Of a DNA stretch of 64,000 bases, positions 27,037-36,188 are shown one piece after another. This stretch comes from Costertonia aggregata (GTDB lineage: Bacteria; Bacteroidota; Bacteroidia; Flavobacteriales; Flavobacteriaceae): NCBI RefSeq assembly GCF_013402795.1, contig NZ_CP058595.1, positions 2,327,848 to 2,391,847 of the forward strand, written 5' to 3'. Every line of letters begins with the position of its first letter. Within the stretch, counting starts at the first letter, position 1. Below the pieces are notes generated by a model. It saw nothing but the letters and a program-made list of their open reading frames with translations, was not told the origin of the DNA and ran no database searches. A program made the position numbers and the translations under genes.

Positions 27037-28316
27037 AGATATTCCTTAAGCCTGTTGGAGTCCAACTTTAAAAAGACAAAAAGCAAAACTGTAAAAAACA
27101 GTAATCCTGACCCACCGTAACTAAAAAATGGCAAGGGAATCCCAATAGTGGGTAGTACCCCTATGACCATTCCCACATTTATAAAATAATGGATGAACAA
27201 AATAGAGATCACCCCGTAGCCGTACATTCTGCTAAACGCAAGTTTTTGCCGCTCTGCCAGATAAATCAATCTTAAAAACAATAAGGTAAAAATCAAGATA
27301 ACGGTCGCTGTTCCCATAAAACCCCATTCTTCGCCAACAGTGCTAAAAATATAATCGGTGTGCTGTTCCGGTACAAAATCACCTTTGGTACGGGTGCCTT
27401 CCAAAAAACCTTTACCAAAAAACCCTCCGGATTCAATAGCTTTTTCAGATTGGTATGTGTTATACCCAATGGTTTTACGTATCTGTTCCAGTTTTTTTGG
27501 GTCTTTTTCCAAGCGTAGCCATAAGCTGAACCGATCTCTATGTCGTTGTTCAAAAACATTGTTGAATACAAAGTTGACCGACAAGGAAAATAAAACGGCA
27601 ATAACCAAAAATGACAGTAGTGGGAGTATGGGCGCCTTAAAAGATGATTTTTTAAGTAATAAAAAAAGTATCAGCAAAAGCCCCAGAACAATGCCTACCC
27701 ATATGGTGCCGAACATCAAGGTGGTCACGAATACCAAAATGGCCAAAATACCGATTCCCAAATAAAATGTAGGAACACCTTCCCTAAAAAGAACAAATAC
27801 CAATGAAAAAAATACCAAGGCACTACCAGGATCAGGTTGCGGAACAATCAATATGGCTGGTATCAAAATAATGAGAAAGGCGTAGAGCTGGTCTTTTCTT
27901 CGCTTGATATCGGTTTGGATATCACTTAGGTATTTGGCAAGAGCCAATGCTGTGGCCACTTTTGCAAATTCAGAGGGCTGTAGGTTAAAAAAGCCAAGAT
28001 CGTACCATGAGGTCGCTCCCGCTATAGTTTTGCCAAAGAGGAACAGCCCGAGCAGGGAAACCATGGAAACAATATATAGAATGCTGGCAAAACGCTCATA
28101 AAAACTGGCTTCCAAGGCTAGAATAACGACTATGGCGGCAAAACTTACCCCTATAAAGAAGAATTGCTTGCCATACAGTTGTCCAAAATCAAATATTGAT
28201 GAACTTTCTTCGGAAAATGTACTGGAGTATATATTGGTCCATCCTATGGCAACTAATAAAAGATAAAGCAAAACGGTGAGCCAATCAATACGTTTAAGGA
28301 CACTTTTACCAGGCAT
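27033..28316 (-). CDS. rodA: Rod shape-determining protein RodA
   Basis: A 427-residue SEDS-family peptidoglycan glycosyltransferase with about ten membrane helices. Diagnostic segments are ATSWYDLGFFNLQPSEFAK, QPDPGSALVF, and the C-terminal VGVLPTIGIPLPFFSYGGSG typical of RodA/FtsW. It polymerises glycan strands with its partner PBP2, whose gene directly precedes it and overlaps it by 11 bases. It is the last gene of the mre/rod unit and overlaps the convergent endonuclease gene by 4 bases. Confidence 0.96.
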   Translation of the reverse strand: MPGKSVLKRIDWLTVLLYLLLVAIGWTNIYSSTFSEESSSIFDFGQLYGKQFFFIGVSFAAIVVILALEASFYERFASILYIVSMVSLLGLFLFGKTIAGATSWYDLGFFNLQPSEFAKVATALALAKYLSDIQTDIKRRKDQLYAFLIILIPAILIVPQPDPGSALVFFSLVFVLFREGVPTFYLGIGILAILVFVTTLMFGTIWVGIVLGLLLILFLLLKKSSFKAPILPLLSFLVIAVLFSLSVNFVFNNVFEQRHRDRFSLWLRLEKDPKKLEQIRKTIGYNTYQSEKAIESGGFFGKGFLEGTRTKGDFVPEQHTDYIFSTVGEEWGFMGTATVILIFTLLFLRLIYLAERQKLAFSRMYGYGVISILFIHYFINVGMVIGVLPTIGIPLPFFSYGGSGLLFFTVLLFVFLKLDSNRLKEYL

Positions 28317-30174
28317 ATTCGTTTATCTTGAACGGTTCTCCGCTATAGGGCTTGGCATATTCATGTTCCAAGGTTTTTTCCAACATGCGTTGTTCCAAAT
28401 CCTTTCTTGTGATTTCCCCTTTTATGTATTTTTCTATCAGCAGGGATGCGATGTGGCCTGCATATCTAGCTCCATAATATCCGTTTTCAATGTATACGGC
28501 AAGTGCTATCTTCGGTTTGTCAACGGGGGCGAAAGCAACAAAAACCGAATGGTCGGTCAATTGAACACGTTCCCCATCGATTTTGGTAAAATTTTCAACG
28601 GTACCTGTTTTTCCGGCAATATCTATTCCAGGAACCCTTACCCATTTTGCGGTTCCTTTAGTATATACATCAGCCATGCCTTGCACTACGTGTTCAAAAT
28701 GCTTTTTATCAATTGTAGTGTGTTTTGGCTCTGTATATTCTTTCACGGTAATATCCTCGCCGTTTACCTGTTTCAAAAGATGGGGCGTATAAAAATGCCC
28801 TCTATTCGCTATGGCAGCGGTCATATTGGCCAATTGTAAGGGCGTTGCCGCCACTTCGCCTTGCCCAATAGCGTTTGAGATTATAAAAGAGGATGACCAT
28901 CTGTTATCGCCGTACCATTTGTCATAAAATTCCTTGCCCGGTATTCTTCCCTTTCTACCTGTATAAATATCGGAACCTAAATAGTCGCCCAGACCAAAGC
29001 TTTTGATGTGTTTCTCCCAAACATCCATACCTTGATCGGTAGTCTCGAATTTTTCATAAATTTTTCTGAATGTACCGGCAAAATAGGCATTGCAAGAATT
29101 ATAGATACCACTGTTCATATTTCGCAGGCCACCACCGCAATGGCATCCCTTTTTATTTTTCCCCACGTAAAAACCATTGTAGCATCTAATTTGTGTATTG
29201 GGTTGTATTACCCCTTCCTGTAGGGCTACCAAGGCATTCAAGGTTTTGAATGGAGAGCCGGGAGAACCTTCGGCGGAGATAGATCGGTCAAAAAGTGGTT
29301 TGGCTATACTATCATAATAAAGTTCTGTGTAGTTTCTAGATCGTTTTCTGCCTACCAACAACGAAGGATCGTATGAAGGGCCGGATATCATCGCGAGAAT
29401 CTCACCGGAACTTGGTTCTATGGCGACGATACCACCACGTTTACCGTGCATGAGACTTTCTCCGTATTCTTGAAGAACCTTGTCCAGCGTAAGTCCTATT
29501 TCTTTCCCTTGTTCGGGGAGTGTGTCATATATACCTTCCTTGTAAGGGCCGATTACCCTATTAAATCTGTCCTTTTGAATGTACTGTACGCCTTTTCTGC
29601 CACGTAACAATTCTTCATAGTATTTTTCTACTCCAGTTCTTCCTTTTAGTTCGCCTTGCTCGTAATACTTGTTTTTTTGTAAATCTCTCTCATTGACCTC
29701 ACTGATATACCCCAGCACATTGGCCGCAGCTTTCGTGTCATAATAGCGCAACGATCGCTTTTGGATATAAAAACCGTCGTATTTGCGCATTTTTTCCTGA
29801 AGTCGGGCATAATCTTCTTTAGACAATTGGGGCACTAAGACCGAGGGTAGCCGAGGTGAGTAGATTCTAGCTTTTTTCAGTTCTTTAACAAATTTTTCCT
29901 TATCGATTCCCAATAGGTTGCAAAACTCCAAGGTATCAAACGGTTCGACTTCCCTTGGGATGACCATCACATCATATGCAGGTTGGTTCGCTACCAAAAG
30001 TTTACCGTTTCTATCGTAAATATACCCTCGCTCTGGATAATCGTAAATTCGTTTAATAGCAGTGTCCTCTATGATATTGTCCGGCGAAAAGCTAAAGATC
30101 TGTAAATAAGATAACCTCCCGATAAAGGTTACACCTATAATTACGATTATTGACGATAGCAGTAGTTTTTTCAT
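28306..30174 (-). CDS. mrdA: Penicillin-binding protein 2 (elongation transpeptidase)
   Basis: A 622-residue class B penicillin-binding protein: a membrane helix at 4-22, a pedestal/dimerisation domain (YDYPERGYIYDRNGKLL onward) and a transpeptidase domain. The active-site motifs are SPFK within EGSPGSPFKT (nucleophile Ser), SCN in SGIYNSCNAYF and KTGT in AGKTGTVEN. It cross-links peptidoglycan during cell elongation with RodA. It is within the mreBCD-mrdA-rodA operon and shares 11 bases with rodA. Confidence 0.96.
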   Translation of the reverse strand: MKKLLLSSIIVIIGVTFIGRLSYLQIFSFSPDNIIEDTAIKRIYDYPERGYIYDRNGKLLVANQPAYDVMVIPREVEPFDTLEFCNLLGIDKEKFVKELKKARIYSPRLPSVLVPQLSKEDYARLQEKMRKYDGFYIQKRSLRYYDTKAAANVLGYISEVNERDLQKNKYYEQGELKGRTGVEKYYEELLRGRKGVQYIQKDRFNRVIGPYKEGIYDTLPEQGKEIGLTLDKVLQEYGESLMHGKRGGIVAIEPSSGEILAMISGPSYDPSLLVGRKRSRNYTELYYDSIAKPLFDRSISAEGSPGSPFKTLNALVALQEGVIQPNTQIRCYNGFYVGKNKKGCHCGGGLRNMNSGIYNSCNAYFAGTFRKIYEKFETTDQGMDVWEKHIKSFGLGDYLGSDIYTGRKGRIPGKEFYDKWYGDNRWSSSFIISNAIGQGEVAATPLQLANMTAAIANRGHFYTPHLLKQVNGEDITVKEYTEPKHTTIDKKHFEHVVQGMADVYTKGTAKWVRVPGIDIAGKTGTVENFTKIDGERVQLTDHSVFVAFAPVDKPKIALAVYIENGYYGARYAGHIASLLIEKYIKGEITRKDLEQRMLEKTLEHEYAKPYSGEPFKINEYAW

Positions 30175-30213
30175 CGGTGATGAAGTTTTTTTCTAATTTG
30201 ACGATGTATTTTC

Positions 30214-30720
30214 TTATTCCTTGGCTTCGGTAAAAAGTGACCTTAACAATAGGCATAATATCAATGATGCGGCAACGGTCGCAAAAACTTTCTTTAAAAT
30301 TAACAAGAAGTTGGCCAAACTAAATATTTCCAATACAAAAAATACCAAATGATGTGCTATTATCAATAACGCCAAAAACGTAATTTGTTGTGCCGTAGTG
30401 CTATTACTTAACTTAAAATTTTGAAACTCGTAGTTTACCCCAAAAACAAACCGCATTATGGTAGGTCTTAGGTAGGCTATTGTGACCGTTGCCGCAGAAT
30501 GTAGGGCCAAGGTATCGGAAAAAACGTCTATGGTGAAACCAAGCAAGAAACCAGTCGCCAAAAAGAGCGCTCTATTTTCTTTGATAGGATACCAATAAAG
30601 AAATAGGATGTAGACCATCGGGTTTATAAAACCAAAAAAATTCATCCTATTAAAGATGAGGACCTGTACAAGCGCAAGCAATGAAAAACGGATGATATTT
30701 CTAAAATAATTACTGGTCAT
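30214..30720 (-). CDS. mreD: Rod shape-determining protein MreD
   Basis: A 168-residue inner-membrane protein with about five helices, including the family-like segment WYPIKENRALFLATGFLLGFTIDVF. MreD bridges MreC and the elongation synthases. It overlaps the mreC stop by 11 bases and is followed after 39 bases by mrdA. Sequence conservation of MreD is low in general, so position between mreC and mrdA is the main evidence. Confidence 0.9.
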   Translation of the reverse strand: MTSNYFRNIIRFSLLALVQVLIFNRMNFFGFINPMVYILFLYWYPIKENRALFLATGFLLGFTIDVFSDTLALHSAATVTIAYLRPTIMRFVFGVNYEFQNFKLSNSTTAQQITFLALLIIAHHLVFFVLEIFSLANFLLILKKVFATVAASLILCLLLRSLFTEAKE

Positions 30721-31528
30721 TTTCGGTTTCTGCTTCCAATTGTTTTACTTCGGCCTTGTTCAAGTTGCCAATAACGTACACATTTTTGATGTTGGTCATA
30801 TCATTGAACAGCTGAACGTCAATACTGTAAAAACTTTTTGAAACGTTGAGGTCAAATTTCTTTATAATCCCAATAGGTACGTTTTCGGGGAATATACTGC
30901 TCATTGCACCCGTTACTATTGTATCGCCTACGGTTAATTTGGCCAATCGGGGAATATCAATAAGTTGAACCGTGGTATAATCGTCCCCATCCCATACCAG
31001 CGAGCCAAAATGGTTAGTGCCTTTTACTTTTGCATTGATATTGGAATTTTCATTTAATATACTCTGAACTGATGAAAATTTATTGGATGTATTTTCCACG
31101 ATGCCCAATATCCCTTTGGTAGTGATTACACCCATATCCTGTTCTATATTATTACGCTTTCCCACATCAATGGTAACATAGTTTCTAGGATTGGAAAAAC
31201 TGTTCTTGACAACATGTGCCGCGGTAACGGTGTAGTTGATATTTGCAGTGTCTAACGCAATACTGTCCAATGTTTTTTGATTGAAGACAATATTTCTCAA
31301 TCGTTTGTTCTCTTCAAGAAGTATCCTGTTTTCCTCCTTAAGGTTAAAATAATCGGTTATTCCTTTGGATGTGCTGTAAATGTTTCCCGTAAACCAATTG
31401 GCAGAATTAAAAAATTTTGATTGGTGGTACGAGTGCGAGTTTATGGTAAAGGCTAAGGCAATGGTCATCAATAAGAAATAAAGCAACGAAGTTTTATATC
31501 TTAAAATAAAATTGATGATTTGCTGCAT
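30710..31528 (-). CDS. mreC: Rod shape-determining protein MreC
   Basis: A 272-residue protein with one N-terminal membrane helix (13-30), a coiled coil (about 62-85, FNLKEENRILLEENKRLR) and the periplasmic double beta-barrel of MreC (NYVTIDVGKRNNIEQDMGVI, GILGIVEN, IFPENVPIGII). It organises MreB with the wall synthases. Its gene starts 70 bases after mreB and overlaps mreD. Confidence 0.95.
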   Translation of the reverse strand: MQQIINFILRYKTSLLYFLLMTIALAFTINSHSYHQSKFFNSANWFTGNIYSTSKGITDYFNLKEENRILLEENKRLRNIVFNQKTLDSIALDTANINYTVTAAHVVKNSFSNPRNYVTIDVGKRNNIEQDMGVITTKGILGIVENTSNKFSSVQSILNENSNINAKVKGTNHFGSLVWDGDDYTTVQLIDIPRLAKLTVGDTIVTGAMSSIFPENVPIGIIKKFDLNVSKSFYSIDVQLFNDMTNIKNVYVIGNLNKAEVKQLEAETENDQ

Positions 31529-31598
31529 TCACTTCTAATTTTAATACGTCAAAAAAGAATACCTTAACTGTAGCAGGTATGAAAAACCGAAGCCGAGA

Positions 31599-32627
31599 CT
31601 ATTTAATAAGAATGCTTTTATACCGTTCCAAATTCTTCAAGGCGATTCCGGTACCACGTACAACGGCCCTTAGCGGGTCTTCGGCAATATATACCGGTAA
31701 ATCTGTTTTTTGTGAAAGCCTTCTGTCCAGGCCTCTTAACATAGAGCCACCTCCTGCCAAATATATACCGGTATTGTAAATATCGGCTGCCAATTCTGGT
31801 GGGGTCTGAGATAGGGTTTCCATTACCGCATCTTCGACACGAAGAATGGATTTATCCAGCGCTTTTGCGATTTCGCGATAGGAAATCTGTACTTGTTTTG
31901 GTTTTCCGGTCAATAGGTCGCGCCCTTGTACCGATTTTTCGTCCGGTGGGGATTGTAAATCTTCGGTAGCGGAACCGATTTCAATTTTTATGGCTTCGGC
32001 TGTACTCTCGCCCACATAAAGGTTGTGTTGGGTACGCATGTAATAAATGATGTCGTTCGTAAAGACATCACCGGCAATCTTAACGGATTTGTCACAAACG
32101 ATTCCGCCCAAGGCGATAACGGCAATTTCAGTAGTACCACCACCGATATCCACGATCATGTTTCCTTTAGGTTGCATGATATCAAGCCCAATACCGATAG
32201 CAGCTGCCATAGGCTCATGTATCAAATAAACTTCCTTGCCGTTTACTCGCTCGGCAGATTCTTTTACCGCACGCATTTCTACCTCGGTAATGCCAGAGGG
32301 TATACAAATGACCATCCTGAGGGCAGGCGGAAACCATTTTTTCTTTAATGCAGGAATGTTTTTGATGAACATATTGATCATCTTTTCGGATGCGTCAAAA
32401 TCTGCGATTACACCATCTTTTAAAGGTCTGATCGTTTTTATGTTTTCATGGGTTTTTCCTTGCATCATATTGGCTTCTTTGCCAACCGCAATTATTTTGC
32501 CACTAATTCTATCCCTTGCAACAATAGATGGACTGTCTACAACAACTTTGTCCAAATGAATGATAAGGGTGTTCGCCGTACCTAAATCTATGGCTATTTC
32601 CTCGGTTAAGAAATCAAAAAATCCCAT
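31599..32627 (-). CDS. mreB: Rod shape-determining protein MreB
   Basis: A 342-residue bacterial actin. Phosphate-1 motif IAIDLGTANTLI, phosphate-2 IVDIGGGTTEIAVI and the adenosine motif LAGGGSMLRGLDRRL are all present, with the membrane-binding FFDFLTEE N-terminus. It forms filaments guiding lateral wall synthesis. It lies 55 bases after purH and may be transcribed from the purH promoter or its own; a near match TACTTTTA on the minus strand lies within this gap. Confidence 0.97.
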   Translation of the reverse strand: MGFFDFLTEEIAIDLGTANTLIIHLDKVVVDSPSIVARDRISGKIIAVGKEANMMQGKTHENIKTIRPLKDGVIADFDASEKMINMFIKNIPALKKKWFPPALRMVICIPSGITEVEMRAVKESAERVNGKEVYLIHEPMAAAIGIGLDIMQPKGNMIVDIGGGTTEIAVIALGGIVCDKSVKIAGDVFTNDIIYYMRTQHNLYVGESTAEAIKIEIGSATEDLQSPPDEKSVQGRDLLTGKPKQVQISYREIAKALDKSILRVEDAVMETLSQTPPELAADIYNTGIYLAGGGSMLRGLDRRLSQKTDLPVYIAEDPLRAVVRGTGIALKNLERYKSILIK

Positions 32628-32682
32628 GCTACTTTGTTTGGTTTCGGATTAAAGGTATATTTAATCGGTAAAAGTAGTAAAA

Positions 32683-34215
32683 TTAATGTTTAAAATGACG
32701 GGTGCCGGTCATTACCATCGCAATTCCGTTTTCATTGCAATAATCTATACTCAACTGATCCTTAATAGAGCCCCCCGGTTGAATTACGCTGGTGATACCG
32801 GCTTTATCCGCGATTTCGACACAGTCCGGAAAAGGAAAGAAAGCATCGCTGGCCATTACGGCACCGTTCAAATCAAACTTAAAGGAATTGGCTTTGTGAA
32901 TGGCTTGATTGAGCGCATCTACACGTGAGGTTTGCCCTGTTCCGCTAGCGCAGAGTTGTTTGTTTTTTGCCAAAACAATGGTATTTGATTTTGTGTGCTT
33001 GCATAGTTTGGAAGCAAAAATAAGGTCCTCAAGTTCACGTTCCGATGGCTTTTTGTCCGTCGCATAGGTCAAGTCGGCAACAGTGTCGGTCTTGTGGTCT
33101 TTATCCTGCACCAAAATACCGTTCAAGCAAGTCCTTACAATAGTTTCCGGTAAGGCCACATCGTTCTGTATCAGAATGATTCTATTTTTCTTCCCTTTCA
33201 ATATCTCCAAGGCATCAGCGGAATATCTTGGGGCGATGACGACCTCACAGAACAGTTGGTGAATTTCTTCTGCCGTTGCTTTATCGATTTCTACATTGCT
33301 TATCAAAATGCCCCCAAAAGCGGAAACCGGGTCACCCGCCAAGGCATCTACATATGCTTCGTGAATCGTTTTGCGTTGCGCCAACCCACAGGCGTTGTTG
33401 TGTTTAAGAATGGCAAAAGTAGGTGCATCGCCTTTAAATTCCTGCATCAATAGTACGGCGGCATCAACATCCAATAGATTATTGTAAGAAAGCTCTTTGC
33501 CATGAAGTTTAGAGAACATTGCTTCGAAATCCCCAAAGAAATATCCTTTTTGGTGTGGGTTTTCACCGTACCTGAGAACCCGTCCCTTGGTTTCACTTAT
33601 TTTTAAAACCGTCTCTTTTTTATCGTTGTTAAAATAATTAAAAATGGCGGTATCGTAGTGAGAAGAGATGTTGAAGGACTTTGTGGCAAAGCGTTTTCTA
33701 TCTTCCAAGCTGGTACTCCCGTTTCCAGATGTAATCATCTCCAGAACTTCTGCATAATCCTCCATTGACGATACACAAAGTACGTCTTTGTAGTTTTTGG
33801 CGGCGGCGCGGATGAGCGATATTCCCCCGATATCAATTTTTTCGATGATTTCTTGTTCAGATGCACCGCTGGTAACCGTTTTCTCGAATGGATATAGGTC
33901 AACGATTACAATATCCAATTGGGGAATCCCAAACTCATCTAGCTGTGCTATATCATCCTCATTGTCCTGGCGATTTAAAATACCCCCAAAAACCTTTGGA
34001 TGTAATGTTTTTACACGCCCACCTAGAATTGACGGATAGCTAGTCACATCCTCTACGGGAATAACGTCAACCCCTAAGTTTTTTATAAATTTTTCGGTGC
34101 CGCCCGTGGAATAAATGGTAATACCAAGCTCTTGAAATTTTTTGACCAAGGGTTCTAATCCATCTTTGTGAAATACCGAAATTAAGGCCGAGGTTGCTTT
34201 TTTGACGCTGCTCAT
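32683..34215 (-). CDS. purH: Bifunctional AICAR formyltransferase / IMP cyclohydrolase
   Basis: A 510-residue enzyme of the last two steps of IMP synthesis. The N-terminal MGS-like cyclohydrolase domain begins KKATSALISVFHKDGLEP and has the STGGTEKFI loop; the C-terminal AICAR transformylase domain has RYGENPHQKGYF, LKHNNACG and SDAFFPFPD. The frame extends to 34248, but a -7 promoter box lies at 34248-34255, so I choose the ATG at 34213-34215, which fits the usual N-terminus. It stands directly upstream of mreB. Confidence 0.97.
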   Translation of the reverse strand: MSSVKKATSALISVFHKDGLEPLVKKFQELGITIYSTGGTEKFIKNLGVDVIPVEDVTSYPSILGGRVKTLHPKVFGGILNRQDNEDDIAQLDEFGIPQLDIVIVDLYPFEKTVTSGASEQEIIEKIDIGGISLIRAAAKNYKDVLCVSSMEDYAEVLEMITSGNGSTSLEDRKRFATKSFNISSHYDTAIFNYFNNDKKETVLKISETKGRVLRYGENPHQKGYFFGDFEAMFSKLHGKELSYNNLLDVDAAVLLMQEFKGDAPTFAILKHNNACGLAQRKTIHEAYVDALAGDPVSAFGGILISNVEIDKATAEEIHQLFCEVVIAPRYSADALEILKGKKNRIILIQNDVALPETIVRTCLNGILVQDKDHKTDTVADLTYATDKKPSERELEDLIFASKLCKHTKSNTIVLAKNKQLCASGTGQTSRVDALNQAIHKANSFKFDLNGAVMASDAFFPFPDCVEIADKAGITSVIQPGGSIKDQLSIDYCNENGIAMVMTGTRHFKH

Positions 34216-34247
34216 TGGTGTGTGCTTATGGTTACTGATTAAGCACA

Positions 34248-34255
34248 CAAAAGTA
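34248..34255 (-). promoter_or_regulatory. Candidate -7 element of purH
   Basis: Minus-strand TACTTTTG, an exact TAnnTTTG match, 32 bases before the chosen start and within the frame extension that was rejected. No clear -33 TTG. Confidence 0.5.
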
Positions 34256-34307
34256 TATTTTTTAATAGTGTATTTTGGTTCAGGTTATCAACAAAACCCC
34301 AAAAGTT

Positions 34308-34769
34308 TTAAACCGTCTTGGTAAGTATACCGGCCACTTGTTGGTTCACAAATTCCAAAAAGCGCTCGTCTTCTGCGGTGAACGGATCGGGCGTATTGGA
34401 GTCAATATCTATTTGTCCTATATTCTCACCGTTTACAAATAAAGGGACTACGATTTCTGCCTTTACGGTAATGCTGCAGGCGATGTAGTTATCCTGTGCT
34501 TGAACATCAGGGACTACAAAATTCTGATTACTAACCGCAACCTGCCCACATATGCCTTTTCCGAACGGAATTATGGTATGATCCGTAGGTTCGCCGGCAT
34601 AAGGCCCTAGTTTTAGCTCATCCTTATCTCCATTTTTAAAATAGAAACCTACCCAATCGTAATGGTCAATATTTTCTTTAAGAAGTTCGCATATTTGCTG
34701 TAATTTAAAATGGGTCTGCCTATTTTCATTTAGGATCGCCATAACTCTGGGGCGTAAGGAATCATGCAT
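34308..34769 (-). CDS. GAF-domain protein, free methionine-R-sulfoxide reductase-like
   Basis: A 153-residue single GAF domain similar to fRMsr, the cytosolic enzyme reducing free methionine-(R)-sulfoxide. The landmarks WVGFYF, GPYAGEPT, GKGICGQVAV, IACSITVKAEIVVPL and GQIDIDS are in order. Of the three conserved cysteines of E. coli fRMsr, the two in GIC and IAC are present; the one matching Cys84 is absent (GEPTDHTII), so the disulfide relay must differ or the protein may only bind ligand. It is a short gene ending 92 bases before the purH start. Confidence 0.85.
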   Translation of the reverse strand: MHDSLRPRVMAILNENRQTHFKLQQICELLKENIDHYDWVGFYFKNGDKDELKLGPYAGEPTDHTIIPFGKGICGQVAVSNQNFVVPDVQAQDNYIACSITVKAEIVVPLFVNGENIGQIDIDSNTPDPFTAEDERFLEFVNQQVAGILTKTV

Positions 34770-34860
34770 ATCTACTTATTTTTAGATAACCCAAAAGTCG
34801 ATTTTTATATGAAAACTAACAAATACTATCATTTATAAATATTCGTTAAGGAGGTATCCG

Positions 34861-34895
34861 TTTTGAACAAACAAGCTTGATATTTCGTAATTTTG
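34861..34895 (+). promoter_or_regulatory. Promoter of the heavy-metal operon
   Basis: TTTTG at 34861-34865 and TAATTTTG at 34888-34895, spacer 22 bases, an exact Bacteroidota promoter. Transcription should begin near 34900, on or next to the ATG at 34901. Confidence 0.7.
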
Positions 34896-34900
34896 TCAAA

Positions 34901-35320
34901 ATGAAGCATTACATCCATAAAATATTTTCGTTGTTCATGGCACTTTTGCTATTGGTTTCCACCACCTCTTGGAAAGTGGAAAAGCATTACTGCATGGGTC
35001 ATTTGATAGATGTAGCAGTTTTTTCGGAACCTGATAGTTGTAGTATGCTCATGTCTTCATCAGAAACCAAAGATTCGAAAGAAAATACCATTGAAAAGGG
35101 ATGTTGCGACAATGAGATCGAAGTAGTGGAAGGCCAAGATACCTTAAAAAACACTTTTGAAGATCTTTCTTTGAAAAAGCAACAGTTTTTGGTTGCTCTT
35201 TCCTCAGCTTTCATACATGTATTTTACTTTGAAACGGAATCTTCCGTTTCGGACAATATTTATCCTCCCCCAATATTGGTGAAAGACATCCAACTGTTGG
35301 ATGAAGTTTTCTTGATTTGA
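34901..35320 (+). CDS. HYC_CC_PP family exported protein
   Basis: A 139-residue protein with an N-terminal hydrophobic export segment and the three marks of the HYC_CC_PP family: HYC at 29-31 (KHYCMGH), a vicinal CC pair at about 68-69 (KGCCDNE), and PPP near the C-terminus (NIYPPPILV). The Cys/His pairs suggest metal binding in the periplasm; the function of the family is not established. The frame opens at 34877, but that start would lie upstream of the -7 box, so the ATG at 34901 is chosen. It is the first gene of a run with HMA and TonB-receptor genes. Confidence 0.82.
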   Translation: MKHYIHKIFSLFMALLLLVSTTSWKVEKHYCMGHLIDVAVFSEPDSCSMLMSSSETKDSKENTIEKGCCDNEIEVVEGQDTLKNTFEDLSLKKQQFLVALSSAFIHVFYFETESSVSDNIYPPPILVKDIQLLDEVFLI

Positions 35321-35431
35321 TTTATATCTTTTTATTTAAAATTTCTTGAAAAGGCTATACTTTTCATGCATAGTATTATTTAAAATTGAAAAAAATCCTG
35401 TTTTTCAGGAATGATATAAATCTAAATTATA

Positions 35432-36178
35432 ATGAAACACACATATATAATAACAGGAATGACCTGCGGCGGATGCGTAGCATCGGTTACTGAAAAAATA
35501 TCCAAAGTCTCTGGAGTTCAAAATGTTGAGGTAAATCTTGAAAAATCCGAAGCCCAAATAACCATGCGAGAGCATATTGGCCTGGATATTTTTAAATCAG
35601 CACTTCCGGACAAATATTCGATTACTGACAAAAAAAGTGAAGAAGCTGCATCCAAAGCATTGAACTCTAACCTACTTAAAAAAGAAAAAGAAAGTGAGCC
35701 AACAAAGTTGCAACAGTTAAAACCATTGTTGCTAATTTTTTTATACCTGTTCTCGGCGGCCTTTTTACTGAATTATAAGGACTGGAGTATTTACGAAGCG
35801 ATGCTCGACTTCATGGGATTGTTTTACATTGTCTTTAGCTTTTTTAAGTTGTTGGATTTAAAAGGATTTCCCGATAGTTTTCGAATGTACGACCCGTTGG
35901 CAAAGGCCATTCCTGCTTACGGCCGGGTATATCCTTTTTTGGAGCTGATTTTGGGGCTGCTGTTTTTGATGCGCCTTCAAGTGACTTTGGCCTTGATAGC
36001 TACCATAGTGATTTTAGGGATAACTACCGTTGGGGTAACAAAGACTTTGCTGGATAAAAAATCCATTCGCTGTGCCTGCTTGGGAACAGCGCTCAAGCTA
36101 CCCATGACCGAGGCTACTTTTATCGAGAATGCCATTATGTTGGTTATGGCGATAACCATGCTTTTTCAAACAGTTTAA
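35432..36178 (+). CDS. HMA domain fused to MauE/DoxX-like membrane protein
   Basis: A 248-residue fusion: an N-terminal heavy-metal-associated domain with GMTCGGC (residues 9-15, metal-binding Cys12 and Cys15), a charged linker (about 65-95), and a four-helix MauE/DoxX-type membrane domain (about 95-245) ending in the CACLGTALKLPM segment, a second Cys pair of the type seen in MauE redox proteins. It probably passes copper or another soft metal, or electrons, at the inner membrane. It is followed after 10 bases by the TonB-dependent receptor gene, so coupling is likely. Confidence 0.87.
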   Translation: MKHTYIITGMTCGGCVASVTEKISKVSGVQNVEVNLEKSEAQITMREHIGLDIFKSALPDKYSITDKKSEEAASKALNSNLLKKEKESEPTKLQQLKPLLLIFLYLFSAAFLLNYKDWSIYEAMLDFMGLFYIVFSFFKLLDLKGFPDSFRMYDPLAKAIPAYGRVYPFLELILGLLFLMRLQVTLALIATIVILGITTVGVTKTLLDKKSIRCACLGTALKLPMTEATFIENAIMLVMAITMLFQTV

Positions 36179-36188
36179 AACAAGGTAG

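Noticed and set aside
28276-28839. 187-residue plus-strand open frame opposite rodA/mrdA
   Set aside because: Antisense to two strong coding regions with conserved motifs; Cys- and Phe-rich shadow composition.
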